Source of the DNA: Marthasterias glacialis
Lineage: Eukaryota > Echinodermata > Asteroidea > Forcipulatida > Asteriidae
Direction: 5' to 3'
DNA length: 64,000 bases
NCBI GenBank assembly: GCA_911728455.2
Contig: OU452239.1
Location: forward strand, 9,344,328-9,408,327
Position 1 is the stretch's first letter. Each line of letters starts with the position of its first letter. The position numbers were made by a program, and so were the translations under genes. The notes beneath the pieces are model-generated. The model did no database searches and had not been told where the DNA came from. It saw only the letters and a program-made list of their open reading frames with translations. Below are positions 31,601 to 41,161 of the stretch, in pieces.

Positions 31601-34600
31601 GTGCTTTGCATACACAAACATTTCTTCTTTTTTCAATTTGAAATACTGTATCATCATCTACCAAAGTTCGTTCAGAGGAAATTGTTTGTTTGTTTGGGTT
31701 TTTTTCAGCAAACAATTGGCTACCCAACGTTTAGCAGCTCTATGCGATAGGAGACTTTTGAGACGTTAGAGGGCGCCCCAGTAGCCGGTCCTATTCTATT
31801 GCTCTCATAATAAAAAAGGACCGGTTACTGGGGCGCCCGCTAACGTCTCAAAAGTCTCCCGTTAAACCCAGAAGTGGTAATATTTTCAGTTCAGTTCAGT
31901 TCAGTTTATAATTTAAACGTGTCTTGTATCCAGACTCATCCCAATGTGGACAAGAAACTCTTCCTGTCTGAATCTTACATCGGGATGAAGAACCCAGCTA
32001 AGCCATTCCCACTCAACACCGATGTCGGCGTCTTGAAGTGGAGACTAACCACACAGGACGAGAGCCTTATGCCACTCTCAAGTAAGTCAACTTTTAAAAG
32101 AGATAATATATCTGTGGTTTGGGGAAGTCGTTTTGGGGGGTTTATGTCTCTCAGGGTTTTTGTGAACCGGTAGCCAGTTCGCGCCGGGGGTCTTCCATTT
32201 TTTTCCCGTCCTGCCGGATAGGATTATTTTCTCTGAATTGTCGTAATCTTTTTTCTTTTAGAGTACTCCTGGCACAAAGAAAACCCTGACTTGACAAAGC
32301 CAAGAGAACAAAGATTCCCTTTGAAGCGCCTTGATTTGTTGTTTCTCTATTGAGAAAATATCATATTCAGGCACTGTGAAGTGAATCGCAAAACCTTGGC
32401 CGTGAGCCACGGCCGAGGATTGGTCCGCAGACCAGAACCAAGGCTGAAGACTTGGTTCTCTTGGACTTGTACCCTCCACAGAGCCAAAATACAATGATTT
32501 ACAATGGTGGAAGCCTCTCAATGTCTGGTACAATGTCAGTGTCTTCTTGGGACAAAAAATAAAGGTCATGAGTTGGGATAATTTCAACATAATTTCCAGT
32601 ACCTCTCAAAAATACAAAACTTGCATCCCCTGTTTTAAGCTCCTTTCTCACACTCGATGAAGTTCCCGGGAAATTGCTGAGGAAAATTTGGTTGACCTAT
32701 TCACACCTAAGTTGCTGACCCTGGCAAACTCCCAGGAAATTCCCAATTCTCAGGAAATAGCTCCCCCTGTTAAATCGCGATAATTTCACTTAGTGTTCAT
32801 TTTTCTGAGGGAAACTGCGTGAATTCCCCAGGAATTTTGTGAGATTTTGGTTCGGTAATGTGAAAAGGGCTTTACACTTTGTTAACCCTGGAGTTAGCTT
32901 GCCTACAACCCTACTCCCGATCCAGCAGGGACAGCTATTTTGGCATTTTCTGGAGAATTTCCCAGGATGAATGATGCCTAGAAAATACCTACTGTGAATG
33001 TTCAGGAAAGCGTTGGTGGCAATAAGTCGTAATGATTTTTTGTTGTTGTTGTTGTTTTACTTTCCTGCCAGTCAATTGTTGGCCGTCTGAAAACAACAAG
33101 GGTGGATGTGATGTGAACATTGAGTATGAATTACAGCAGGAGCACATGGAACTACAAGATGTTGTCATCACCATACCAGTGCCGTAAGTTTGTACCATCA
33201 TTAACTCCTTAACTCCCTAAATGGTCATTGCGGGACCATCCTCAATCTTCCAAAATCAACCAGTGTGATTTTTATATCCATTGTGTTCCACCTTATTACA
33301 TAACCTTAAATCCCCATTTACCCTAACAAAGTGCCAATAGAACAATAACAAGAAATGAGCGAAAAATATAAACAGGCATGAGATTAATTAGGATTTGTCC
33401 TGATTTCAGGATTTTTCATTGGTCTCACAGCACCTTCAGGATTTCTTGCAAGAGGCTAAATTGCCAACACAGAGATGAAAAGACTTGGTTCCTGTTGTGA
33501 CCAAACCCTTCAACTATCTATTTGTAGTGATGTAGAGAGTCTGTAAACCTCTCCAGTCTATCATTTTGCAATTCTATTGGCTTTTGTCTCCACACAAAGA
33601 GGCAACTTCTGTCCAATTGTCAGGATTTTTCTTTTTCATACAATCTCATCCAGAATTCAAATGACTGCGGGAGAGCCCGCCACCTACAGCAAGTAGGTGG
33701 ATTCAAGACTTGACATAATGAATATTCATATCATTGTGCAGTGACGCAATGAAATAAATAGAACAGAAATTTAGAGGGTGGAAGGGGGGGGTATTCTTCA
33801 TACCAGTCACATTTATGGAAAATGTGGGAAAAGTTGTTGGTCCTCATTCAGCGCCTGAAACAGCTCGACCCTAGTTGATTATGTCCATTTGTGGTTTGTA
33901 AAGCTGCATGAACTTAGTCCTCTGCTGTGTTTCATGACATAAGATGGTATTTTGGGGATGTTTTCGTGAGGCTGGTGAATGTCAGCCGTTTTAAGGTCCT
34001 AAATTGCGTGTCCATCTCTGGGCTGTGATATTTATAACTGACCACTCTTTTTACAAAACGGCTTGTTAACAACCAGAGGTAAACCTCACTTTCCATTATA
34101 AGTGCTCTTGATACTACGGCTAAACGTCCCATCCGACGGACGAACAAGTTGTGGGAAAGTGTCTTGCTTAAGGACACAAGCGTTATGATGGTTTCGAACC
34201 AACATTCTATACTGACAGAAGTTGAAAACTCCTTATTGCTCACTCAATCTCTCCGTTTTCTTAATCACCAACAGGTCAGGATGCGGCGCCCCCATCGTTG
34301 GCGAGATCGATGGTAACTCTCGCTACGATCACCGTCGTAATGTCCTGGAGTGGACCCTCCCAGTCATCGACTCAGGCAACAAGACCGGTAGTCTGGAGTT
34401 CAGCATCGGAGGCCACCCGGATGACTTCTTCCCAGTAACGGTCAATTTCATCTCACAAAAGTCCTACTGTGACATCCAGGTGAGTTCTCTTGACTCTTCT
34501 AGGACTAGACTTGCCCATTCAGTCCCTCTTAAACTTAAACCTATAGCCACCTAAACATTGTTCCGGCCTAATCCTAATAGGAGAAGAAGCAGTTATGTTT

Positions 34601-35187
34601 GTCTCACGACGGATTCATGTACCGCTCCCTGTTCTTGGCTGTGCTGTGAAGAAACTTGTTTTTATATCTCGCCATGTCTTGTTTCTACGCATTGGGGTAG
34701 GTTTCTATACCTTCAAAAGTAGCTCACACCTCAAGTGGTCTTTGGGCCTTGTGATGGGCGAACTGCGTTTAAAAAAATATGGAAAAAAGTGTTTATGGGT
34801 GCATTAGAATTAACTTTGAATATTTATTGTGTACATGATTGGTCGGTAAAATTGCACACACAAGTTTCAAACTTGCGCGAACCAAATTTGGGTGCTACCA
34901 TCTACCTCCATGGGGCTACCAACTTCATGTGGGCCGTGCAATTTGTGCACTGTGCGCACCCGTCTGATAGCGCCCTCTTTTGACTAAATTTACGCGGTCC
35001 ATGTTTAACACTTTGACCACGTGATCTCCTCCCGACCAATCAGAATGAATAAACTGTCCCCATGCATTTCTGAATGTTTGATCTCATTTTCCCTCAGGTG
35101 ACCGATGTTTTGGGCGTAGAGGATGAGCAGCCTGTGAAGTTCTCGTCAGACGTAGCATTGCTGGTGGAGAAGTACGAGATTGTATAA
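22631..35187 (+). CDS. ARCN1: Coatomer subunit delta (archain 1), 10 coding exons
   Basis: Delta-COP is part of the COPI coat that buds vesicles at the Golgi for retrograde transport to the ER. Coding exons: 22631-22633 (ATG only), 24771-25034, 25811-25990, 27957-28159, 29457-29624, 30352-30523, 31934-32081, 33072-33183, 34275-34479 and 35098-35187. Phases agree and give 1545 nt, or 514 residues (human 511). The N-terminal longin-like half shows [39 protein letters not shown] and [16 protein letters not shown], which bind the adaptor-like partner zeta/beta subunits. A charged helix follows ([18 protein letters not shown]), then a Ser/Thr/Lys-rich linker. The C-terminal mu-homology domain starts at about residue 270: [54 protein letters not shown] and ending LVEKYEIV. 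Exon 6 heads a tandem exon-end array. Introns hold many MITEs. Confidence 0.97.
23092..24478. mobile_element. Outer inverted-repeat structure in ARCN1 intron 1
   Basis: The left arm at 23092-23240 ('tgtactcctttttgagattttgacat', 'gtggatttaaaacaaatctgtgata') is mirrored at 24340-24475 ('tatcacagattcgttttaaatccgc', 'atgtcaaaatctcaacaaaaggagtac'). The right part, read in reverse, continues across the nested insertion and matches the repeat at 7600-7870. No transposase ORF is visible. Confidence 0.65.
23534..24284. mobile_element. 751-bp near-palindromic DNA element with 9-bp target duplication
   Basis: The ends are CGGTCCTACTAATTGCCGAC and, at the right, GTCGGCAATTAGTAGGACCC. The arms of about 310 bp are close inverted copies. 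Both contain 'attccaaatgcactcttagtcac', 'ttacttctttgatatgagagaaata', 'acggaatgtgattttccgcg' and 'ccatgatgctcgatta', and a central spacer of about 130 bp lies between them. GCCAGTAGG flanks both sides (23525-23533 and 24285-24293). Long terminal inverted repeats plus a 9-bp duplication fit a non-autonomous Mutator-like element; that class call is inference. Confidence 0.75.
25121..25525 (+). repeat. ~400-bp dispersed repeat in ARCN1 intron 2
   Basis: It aligns with 32174-32592 over its whole length. Shared phrases are 'cttgagttgacaaagccaagagaaca', 'cacggctgaggatt', 'accaaggctg' and 'acaatggtggaagcctct'. The end 'gacaaaggtctggaatcggg' also occurs reversed near 13350 and 62520. There is no coding content. 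Confidence 0.65.
26224..26401 (-). mobile_element. MITE, ATAGACCTTTATCATG family, copy 3 (reverse orientation)
   Basis: It has perfect 16-bp inverted ends, ATAGACCTTTATCATG and CATGATAAAGGTCTAT. The interior is the reverse of copies 1 and 2. It lies in ARCN1 intron 3. Confidence 0.8.
26531..26864 (+). mobile_element. MITE with AGGGTTCTCCCCA ends, copy 1
   Basis: It starts AGGGTTCTCCCCAGG and ends ATGGGGAGAACCCT. It contains triple 'gcgtatcggcc' repeats near the right end and 'aagctctactgtgcaatctg'. A reversed copy lies at 61722-62040. Confidence 0.75.
27060..27400 (+). pseudogene. Possible 3' end of a LINE reverse-transcriptase ORF
   Basis: A frame near 27130-27180 reads [20 protein letters not shown] second frame near 27230-27260 reads [14 protein letters not shown]. 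Together they resemble the usual C-terminal ending of CR1/L2-type LINE ORF2 proteins, and a short ATT-repeat tail follows at about 27378. Frame changes show it is dead. This is recognition by phrase only. Confidence 0.4.
27809..27875 (+). mobile_element. Partial MITE, GGCGGGGCTTAATGGATCGG family
   Basis: 'ttgattggtcagtacgtcag' is followed by GGCGGGGCTTAATGGATCGG and 'tctattg'. It lies about 80 bp upstream of ARCN1 exon 4. Other members are at 31110-31236 and 54639-54772. Confidence 0.6.
28252..28431. mobile_element. MITE-like hairpin with AGGCCTTGATCTTAA ends
   Basis: The left end AGGCCTTGATCTTAACTGAGG mirrors the right end TTCTTAAGATCAAGGGCCTG. The interior repeats 'ggccagcatgc' and 'ggctagcatgc'. 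It lies in ARCN1 intron 4. Confidence 0.55.
28780..29400. other. ARCN1 intron 4 sequence rich in TTCCACA
   Basis: Repeated 'ttccacaaa', 'ttccacag' and 'tttgtggaa' phrases on both strands between 28800 and 29130 suggest a decayed inverted-repeat element. No exon was recognised. ARCN1 exon 5 starts at 29457 after a T-rich tract. Confidence 0.35.
29908..30116. mobile_element. MITE with GTGGATTT ends and internal 17-bp palindromic tandem repeats, copy 1
   Basis: The ends GTGGATTTAACAAAGC and GTGTGAAATCCAC are inverted. The interior is about seven tandem 17-bp units of CCTAACTTATGACTAGT type, each holding the palindrome ACTAGT. A second copy lies at 40356-40570. Confidence 0.7.
30129..30276. mobile_element. 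MITE with GG..AATTTCACAAAG ends, copy 2
   Basis: 'ggtcgatttcgaaaagcacta', then 'gtgatttgtattgtgacatc', then 'aagatcaatcttaagctctt'. It aligns with 16577-16725 throughout. It sits 75 bp before ARCN1 exon 6. Confidence 0.7.
30428..31075 (+). repeat. Four-unit tandem array of ARCN1 exon 6 end plus splice donor
   Basis: The unit starts in the middle of exon 6 (GGTATGATTGCACTCAGG), crosses the true donor at 30523/30524 and runs about 70 bp into the intron ('gaatagaataaaggggctag'). Spacing between units is 163, 163 and 140 bp; the third has lost 23 bp. Copies 2 and 4 keep the whole 30-codon exon segment open, copy 4 with no residue changes, and every copy keeps CAG followed by GTGAAT. Reading through the true donor meets TAA at 30572-30574, so use of a later donor would truncate the protein. 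Confidence 0.9.
31110..31236 (+). mobile_element. MITE copy, GGCGGGGCTTAATGGATCGG family
   Basis: 'tttccaataggatttctatc', 'gtcggacttttggtggcgta', 'tgtgattggtcaacac' and GGCGGGGCTTAATGGATCGG. It matches 11941-12075 (reversed) and 54639-54772. Confidence 0.6.
31745..31862. repeat. Hairpin with ~45-bp arms in ARCN1 intron 6
   Basis: 'ggagacttttgagacgttag' then 'gggcgccccagtagccggtcc' is mirrored after about 25 bp by 'ggaccggttactggggcgcc' then 'ctaacgtctcaaaagtctcc'. The GGGGCGCC/CAGTAACC phrase is also at the end of the 7600/24470 repeat. Confidence 0.65.
32174..32592 (+). repeat. ~400-bp dispersed repeat in ARCN1 intron 7
   Basis: This is a second copy of the repeat at 25121-25525, in the same orientation. 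It shares 'ttgacaaagccaagagaaca', 'cacggccgaggattg' and 'acaatggtggaagcctct'. Confidence 0.65.
32634..32874. mobile_element. Probable MITE with TAAGCTCCTTTCTCACACT ends
   Basis: The left end 'taagctcctttctcacactcg' is loosely mirrored by 'cggtaatgtgaaaagggcttta'. The interior repeats 'cccgggaaatt' and 'cccaggaaatt' in both directions. It lies in ARCN1 intron 7. Confidence 0.45.
34135..34210 (-). repeat. Family A SINE head fragment
   Basis: 'gtcttgcttaaggacacaagcgttatgatgg' is followed by TTTCGAACCAAC, a mutated B box in reverse. It ends 64 bp before ARCN1 exon 9. Confidence 0.5.
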
Positions 35188-36078
35188 GACGGCGTTGACG
35201 TAGTACGTGATGAATCTAAAGTCAAGATATACTTCTAAATTTATTCTTCTAAAGATGAATTCTCTTGTGTGTTTAAAGTGAATTCATATACGACCATGCT
35301 ATTGTACAAACCCAAAAAGATCGTTTTGCAAATAATTGTTTGTCGTTTTTTAAAAAGCAATTCTAAAGATTGCTGTATGTCTTTTTTTTCCCCCTGTGAT
35401 AAAAAAGTTGCCAGATGGGAAAACTGAGAATTTATTCAAATTTATGCACCACACTAAACCGGTTACTAAAAGGAAGCGTCAGTGTTAATGGACACATAAA
35501 GCTTACACGAGGAGCTTGACTAGAAGTCATGTTTTAACAGCAGACTCAGACACAGAAAAGTTACCCATTCACACACACACTGTGGGGGGAAAGAAATTGG
35601 CAACGTGCCGACAAAGCTTATTTTGGAACTAAAAAAATTTTTTTTTTAATTCTACCAGTATGTGGGCAGGTCTCATAAGAAATGTGTACGATTGCAGCAA
35701 GATCTTGTATTTCGAAATAGCAATTGGTCACTGTCAGAATTGTAGCGCCCTCTATTGGCAGTCAGGTGACTCGGATCCACCTAACGTCTTGCAACAAGAA
35801 AGGAAGACAGTGTCTACACGATCTTCATATCTTTGTACATCTATACGAAGGAAACAGCTGGGTCCAATTTCATGGCGCTGCTAAACTGTAAGCGGAAAAA
35901 TTGGTGCTTACGGGAGTTGAAAAGTCAACGCTTAGCGCCTTTCACAGGTTAGCAAATCAATTTTTTTTTTTTTTTTCCTGTGTTCGTGCAGGCCTGAACT
36001 TCGTGCAGGCCTGAACTTCATGAAGGCAATGGAGGTAAATACCTCATCATGCCTTTAAATATTTCAAAATAATGTTAT

Positions 36079-36176
36079 CAGCCTCGCGTTTCGACCCTAG
36101 CAGAGTCTTTCTCAAAGGCTAATCAATTTTTAGCCTTTGAGAAAGAATCTGCAAGGGTCGAAACGTGAGGCTGGTA
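36079..36176. repeat. Hairpin repeat, CGTTTCGACCCTAGCAG family, copy 2
   Basis: The arms are CAGCCTCGCGTTTCGACCC...TTTCTCAAAGGCTAA and TTAGCCTTTGAGAAAG...GGTCGAAACGTGAGGCTG. It is longer and better paired than the copy at 20018. Confidence 0.65.
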
Positions 36177-36718
36177 ACAATTTTTTTCGTATCTATACAA
36201 CAGGTCCTTTTGGTTGGTAAGCAGTTTCCAAAAGCTAATTTTATTTTCTGTAGAACTTTGAATTTTCTTCATAGAGCTACCCTTTTGTAACAAAGAACTG
36301 CCTTGCACTGTGTAGATTGGTTGCAATAGGCGCCATCTTTGATGACAACTTGTAAAAGATTCAACGTAGCTTGAGTTGCTCACCGACCAATCATGGGAGG
36401 AGTTTACGAAACGCACGCGTGCAGTACTTGCGCATAACGCACAGTTGTGCGCTCAAAAATGTGCAGTCATTGTCATCAAAGATGGCTGATTTTTGCCATT
36501 GTGGACGTCATGTGCAACCCATCTATGAGGTCAGCGTGTGCCTACTTCACGATGCTAAGCATTGGTTATATACATAGCTACCGCATAAATTCACCTTGTA
36601 AGCAGAGAATGTTGACCATAAGCGCAGAATTTTCGCAGTAAGCAGAGCCATGACCCTGTTTTTGTGTTTTTCTTTTTGTGTTTGAGTCAACTGTCAGCTC
36701 ACAGATGTGGGGCCAATT

Positions 36719-36860
36719 TCACGAAGAGCTAAGATTGATCCTAGCTGTGTTAAATCAATCTCAACTGCTTAGCAAAAAGCAATGTCCCACTACAAATCAC
36801 TATGGTAAAACAGACAATTCATGTTAAGATGAATCTAAGTGCTTTGTGAGATTGAGGCCA
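36719..36860. mobile_element. MITE with GG..AATTTCAC ends, copy 3 (inverted interior)
   Basis: 'ggggccaatttcacgaagagct' starts it and 'tgctttgtgagattgaggcc' ends it. The centre 'actacaaatcactatggtaa' is the reverse of the other copies. Confidence 0.65.
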
Positions 36861-37374
36861 GGGCCAGTTTCGTGGCTGTTCACCAGAACTCCGCTCTGAC
36901 AGCGCCCTGTAAAGGTTCCTGATTCTATTGGTCATCAAGTGTAGAATTCCAGGCCTCGAATTAACCCACGGCACCCACGGTGCCCTGTGCTTTTGCCGTG
37001 GTGCCCTTTGCAAAGTTCCAATACAAACTTTATACGTTTCCCCTCGTAGAAGTGCCCTTACCAGAGGAAAATTGTCGCGGCCTTTTTTAAGAGCAAAGTT
37101 CAGGGCCTGGAAATCGATGGTAAAGCTGTGCCATAAAATTGGGACCTGTTATCAATGAGCAGCCTATCATTCCTGCACAAAGGGAATGTGACCAAAAATG
37201 AGGGATGGACAGAAAGCAAAATAGTCTGGCCCCTCTTGAAGTATCGAGATTAAATATTATTATAGTACTTGAGTATAGTGGGAACATTACAGTGATGAGG
37301 GCAACTACACTAGTACACACATTTACAAAGTTAGTTCTGTACATACATGTAGGTTGTGCCACCGTACACACAAC

Positions 37375-37630
37375 CAAAGATTATAGAGCGCCGTAGGCGC
37401 AAGATGGGGAACTCTAGCTGTAATGTGAAATCTCACTGGACGCTATTTCGGCAAGTGACTCTATTGATACAACACTGATACGTGCGGACCAGTGTAGACA
37501 AGGACAATTGCTATCAATGGGAAACACAGGCATTCACTTGCCGAAATGGCGCCCATGCGTATTTCACTTTCCAACAGTAGATAAAGGCCCAGTTCCCCCA
37601 TCTTGTGCCTACGGCGCTCTATAATCTTTG
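37375..37630. mobile_element. MITE with CAAAGATTATAGAGCGCC ends, copy 1
   Basis: It starts CAAAGATTATAGAGCGCCG and ends CGGCGCTCTATAATCTTTG, with inner mirrored 'taggcgcaagatgggg'. The whole element recurs at 55410-55654 with over 90% apparent identity. Confidence 0.85.
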
Positions 37631-38315
37631 CACACAACCCATGCCATGGAGTGGTTTCAAACTGGTGGTCAACTCTCACTGGTAAATGTTGATTGTATGC
37701 ACTGTGGGAGGGTTAATAAAAAAAATGCAACATTTTCTGAGCTTGAATTTCTTTGATGAACTCTTGGTTGCTATGAGCGGAGACAACTATGTGTGGGAAC
37801 TTTAAATTGTACAAACTAACTATGCTCTAAAATTATCGTTTTTTTGTATAATACCATGGTATTAATATTATAAATGGCCATTTATTAAAAAAACAAATTG
37901 TGGGTTACAATGATTTGATAATCAATGTTAAATTCCCTTAGTTGTTGTTTTTTGTTTTGTTTTTTCTCCCTGCAAAGTTTAGAGTTTTGGGTAAAGATAT
38001 TTAAAATCGGGGAAGAGTATCTTGTTAAAATTATTCACCTAAATCCTTTCTTCTTTTTTGTTTTTTGTTTTGGTCAAATTTAATTCCAAGAAAACTGTGT
38101 CACCAGAGCTTTCTACCTTCAAATGTTTTGTCACACTTGAAAAAAGTTGTACGCAAATATTGATGCTTTCACCTGGTAGTCATACAACCTTGCCATCAAA
38201 ATTATAAATTTACAAAACATCTCTTTCCACCTACTTGTTTGTTTTTGTTTTTTTGTTTTTTGTGAAAGGCCTTCTTTAACATGTTAAACTGTGAATAAAT
38301 TAATAGCTAGTAGTC

Positions 38316-39290
38316 AAAATCGGTGTGGTTGTTTTGTCTTCCTTTTTGTTGTGAACATTTGCACGGTTTCTTTTGTATAAAATGTTAAAAGAGAAAGGCC
38401 TGTCGGTGGCAGGTCTTGATGGATGACGTTTAGTTTTCAAAACTGTTTTAACCCTTCCGAGCACATTGGGGGGGGGGGGGCCAATATTTTTTAAAGGGAT
38501 GGCACATTTTCTACATTAATCCAGACTACAAAGTCAAAGGAATGTTGTTTCTCGGTTCCGTGGCTTAGGCCACAGGGCAAGGTCCTTGCACTATGCTTGG
38601 GCAAAGTACAAACAACCCTTTTTGAAAATAGCAATCACCCTTTCCGAAAGCGAAGATCTTGTGTAATCGATCCTCAACATTAAAATTCAATCCACCCAGA
38701 AGCAGAGTGTGTCATTTTCTTTATAAATACCAGTGCAATCGTCAGTTCGGAGAAAGCCTAATCTAAGTTAATGATCAAAATACATCTAAATCATTGTCTT
38801 TGTCACTTTGGAATGAGTGCAGGCATCATACTCGTTCTGGACGTACGTTGGCCTATCATGCTAGAAAATGGCATCTATTCCGTCGGCTAATTAGTGAGCC
38901 GGATTAGCCACCTCCCAAATTAAGTGTGCCCAGTGATAAGGTCTTTGTGAAATAAAATTTCGTCTTTCATGCAACATGAAGGGTACATTTACTTAACGTT
39001 GAGATCATACAGCCAATTGCCATAGCCCAAAGTCGTTTTATTCAGGCATGGTCTCAAACATACCCTTTGCATGTACCACCAAAGAAAATGAGCTTTGCAT
39101 CATGTATGCGTCGGATACAACTGTTGTAACCAATGAGCTGTTATTATAGACCATGTGACCTGTGACATCACATGTTTACAAAAGAGCCACAGAGCCTGGA
39201 CTTCCTGCAGGCACGATTTGTACACAGCCCAAGGGAAGAAAACTATATTTCATGGAGATTGCACTGTGTGTGTTTTTTTTTATCAACCTG
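38316..39290. other. Gene-free stretch
   Basis: Nothing is recognised beyond a poly-G run at 38469-38480. The ORFs are short and do not resemble known proteins. Confidence 0.35.
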
Positions 39291-39292
39291 AT

Positions 39293-39690
39293 ATAAAGAT
39301 ATCTATTTTAAGAGACACACAAAAAAAACATGCACCATCTTTAAAACTGTTTATTTAAATGGGTTAACCTTCTGCCACAATCTCAAAACTGGTTCAGTTG
39401 TTATTTTCATAACTCTTGAATTCATGTGGAGATTATGACACAAAATGTAAAAATTTCCCATATTATGACTATTGCAGTAGCTGGCCTGCGGGAAATGCCC
39501 CGGGGATGTACAAGGTTACTCTTGAGGTCAAAGGTTACATGGTCTATTCTTTTGACCCGGTTGAGGGCTGTATGAGCTTTGTGATTTCATACACCCACAA
39601 AAGGGTCTATTTTAAGAGACAAAAAAACAAAACAAACATGCACCTTCTTTAAAACTGTTTATTCAAATGGGTTAACCTTCTGCCACAAAC
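39293..39690. repeat. Direct repeat pair (~90 bp copies, ~305 bp apart)
   Basis: 'tctattttaagagacacac' with 'aacatgcaccatctttaaaactgttt' and 'aatgggttaaccttctgccacaa' at about 39300-39382 recurs at about 39606-39688 with few changes. The spacer holds no gene. Confidence 0.65.
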
Positions 39691-39954
39691 ACAAAAAAAC
39701 AATTCCGATCATTAACATTTCCTTCTTTAAATGAACAATCAACTCTCCACAAACATTAAACGCCGTTTCATATTTTAAACTATTTAAGTACATGTTTAAA
39801 GCTGATACAATAAAAATCCACCGTCAAGAATTGAATATATATATGCATTTGGCAATTAAAAATAAACTAACACAAGCATTATAACATAAACTACGTAAAT
39901 TTCATTTTTCTTTTTAAATCAATTTTTTTTTTTAACATGGATTCATAGGTATTA

Positions 39955-40109
39955 AAGACGCCCGCTCGTCACCATTACCTGACGACTGTTTCTGTGACAC
40001 AAAACAATCATGTACTCGTACCTAGTTAATACAGACAACGCGTGCGCCGGTCAAAGGTGATCTTTCGTGGCACGAATTTGTTCGTCGCGCGTTGACGAGC
40101 GGGCGTCTT
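39955..40109. mobile_element. 155-bp MITE with perfect 17-bp ends
   Basis: AAGACGCCCGCTCGTCA at the left and its exact complement TGACGAGCGGGCGTCTT at the right. The interior has 'tgacgactg' and 'cgcgcgttgacg' phrases. There is no coding capacity. Confidence 0.75.
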
Positions 40110-40355
40110 GAAACTATTTGATGCAACACAGACAGACTACGTAAGAGGAGAATTTGAGAAAGTAATTGGCAGCAGATATGAAGTGATCTGGGAAATCTGG
40201 AAAATGTTGAAACTCTTTCATATTATGCGAGAATGACCATTCCCAGGCAGGGCGGCGTAGTCAGACATTTTCATTTGGGGCAAAGACATAATTTGGGGGC
40301 CATATATATTGTGTTTTACCATTCACTTGTACATTTTTTGTTTCTTGGCGCCCTG

Positions 40356-40570
40356 GTGTGGATTTCACAAAGGGCTAGGACTAGTCTTATCTCAAGTTAG
40401 GAGGAGTAACTAGTCCTAACTTATAGGACTAATCATAAGTTAGGACTAGTCCTAAGTTAGGACTAGTCCTAAGTTAGGACTAGTCCTAAGTTAGGACTAG
40501 TCCTAAGTTAGGACTAGTCCTAAGTTAGGACTAGTCCTAAGTTAGGACTGGTTTTGTAAAATCCACCCCT
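40356..40570. mobile_element. MITE with GTGGATTT ends and 17-bp palindromic tandem repeats, copy 2
   Basis: GTGTGGATTTCACAAAGGGC starts it and TTTGTAAAATCCACCCC ends it. The interior has about seven exact tandem copies of GGACTAGTCCTAAGTTA, cleaner than in copy 1. Confidence 0.75.
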
Positions 40571-40878
40571 GGAGACTAAAAAAATCTCCTCTTAACATTC
40601 TGCAAGTTCACCACTATCTACCGGTTGAAGTTTAAACATTTTTACTTTTTTATTTTATTTCAGGAGATAAACAAATCAAGATGGTGAGAAGATGTCCTGA
40701 CTTACGTATAAAAATACCATGCATTTTCACAAACACACCATACAACCAACCCTGTGCAAATTTATTAAATTCACTTCTAAGAATTTTTGTCTGGGATTTT
40801 TGTCGGCTTAATGACATAATGTGATGCTCCATGCCCAAACCTGCCACTTCTTGCTAAAACTAGGGCCAAAGTTCGCGC

Positions 40879-40981
40879 AAGGACCTTTTGTCGACTAGTG
40901 GCTGATACTCACTGGTACTCATCCTCAAATACATGTGTTGGGTACCAGGCAACATCGACCTCTAGTCGACAAATGGTCCTT
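40879..40981. mobile_element. 103-bp inverted-repeat element with AAGGACC ends
   Basis: AAGGACCTTTTGTCGACTAG at the left, CTAGTCGACAAATGGTCCTT at the right. The interior has mirrored 'gatactcactggtactcatc' phrases. Confidence 0.6.
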
Positions 40982-41015
40982 CCCCGCACTTGGCATAGGT
41001 TTATTTGCTCAGTAA

Positions 41016-41161
41016 CAGGCATGCAACTTGGACTTCACAAAAAAAAAGAGGACATTCCAATCTTCACAAGACTTTGTACAGTGTTTTTCAATTTTCAATG
41101 GCATGAGTGTGAGGTGAGAGACGAGGAAATCAGCTGATCCGAGGAAAAGTTGCACGCCTGG
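41016..41161. mobile_element. MITE with CAGGCATGCAACTT ends, copy 1
   Basis: The ends CAGGCATGCAACTTGG and AAAAGTTGCACGCCTGG are inverted. It shares 'gacattccaatcttcacaagac' and 'gaggtgagagacgaggaaatc' with 46717-46863. Confidence 0.75.

Larger units (their letters stand above)
35188..38315 (+). terminator. Probable ARCN1 3' UTR with poly(A) signal at 38294
   Basis: AATAAA at 38294-38299 is followed within 40 bp by a GT-rich tract ('ggtgtggttgttttgtctt'), the classic cleavage/polyadenylation layout. An earlier AATAAA lies at about 37711. The stretch is T-rich in its last 700 bp. It contains the hairpin at 36079, a MITE at 36719 and a MITE at 37375. That the transcript reaches this far is inference. 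Confidence 0.4.
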
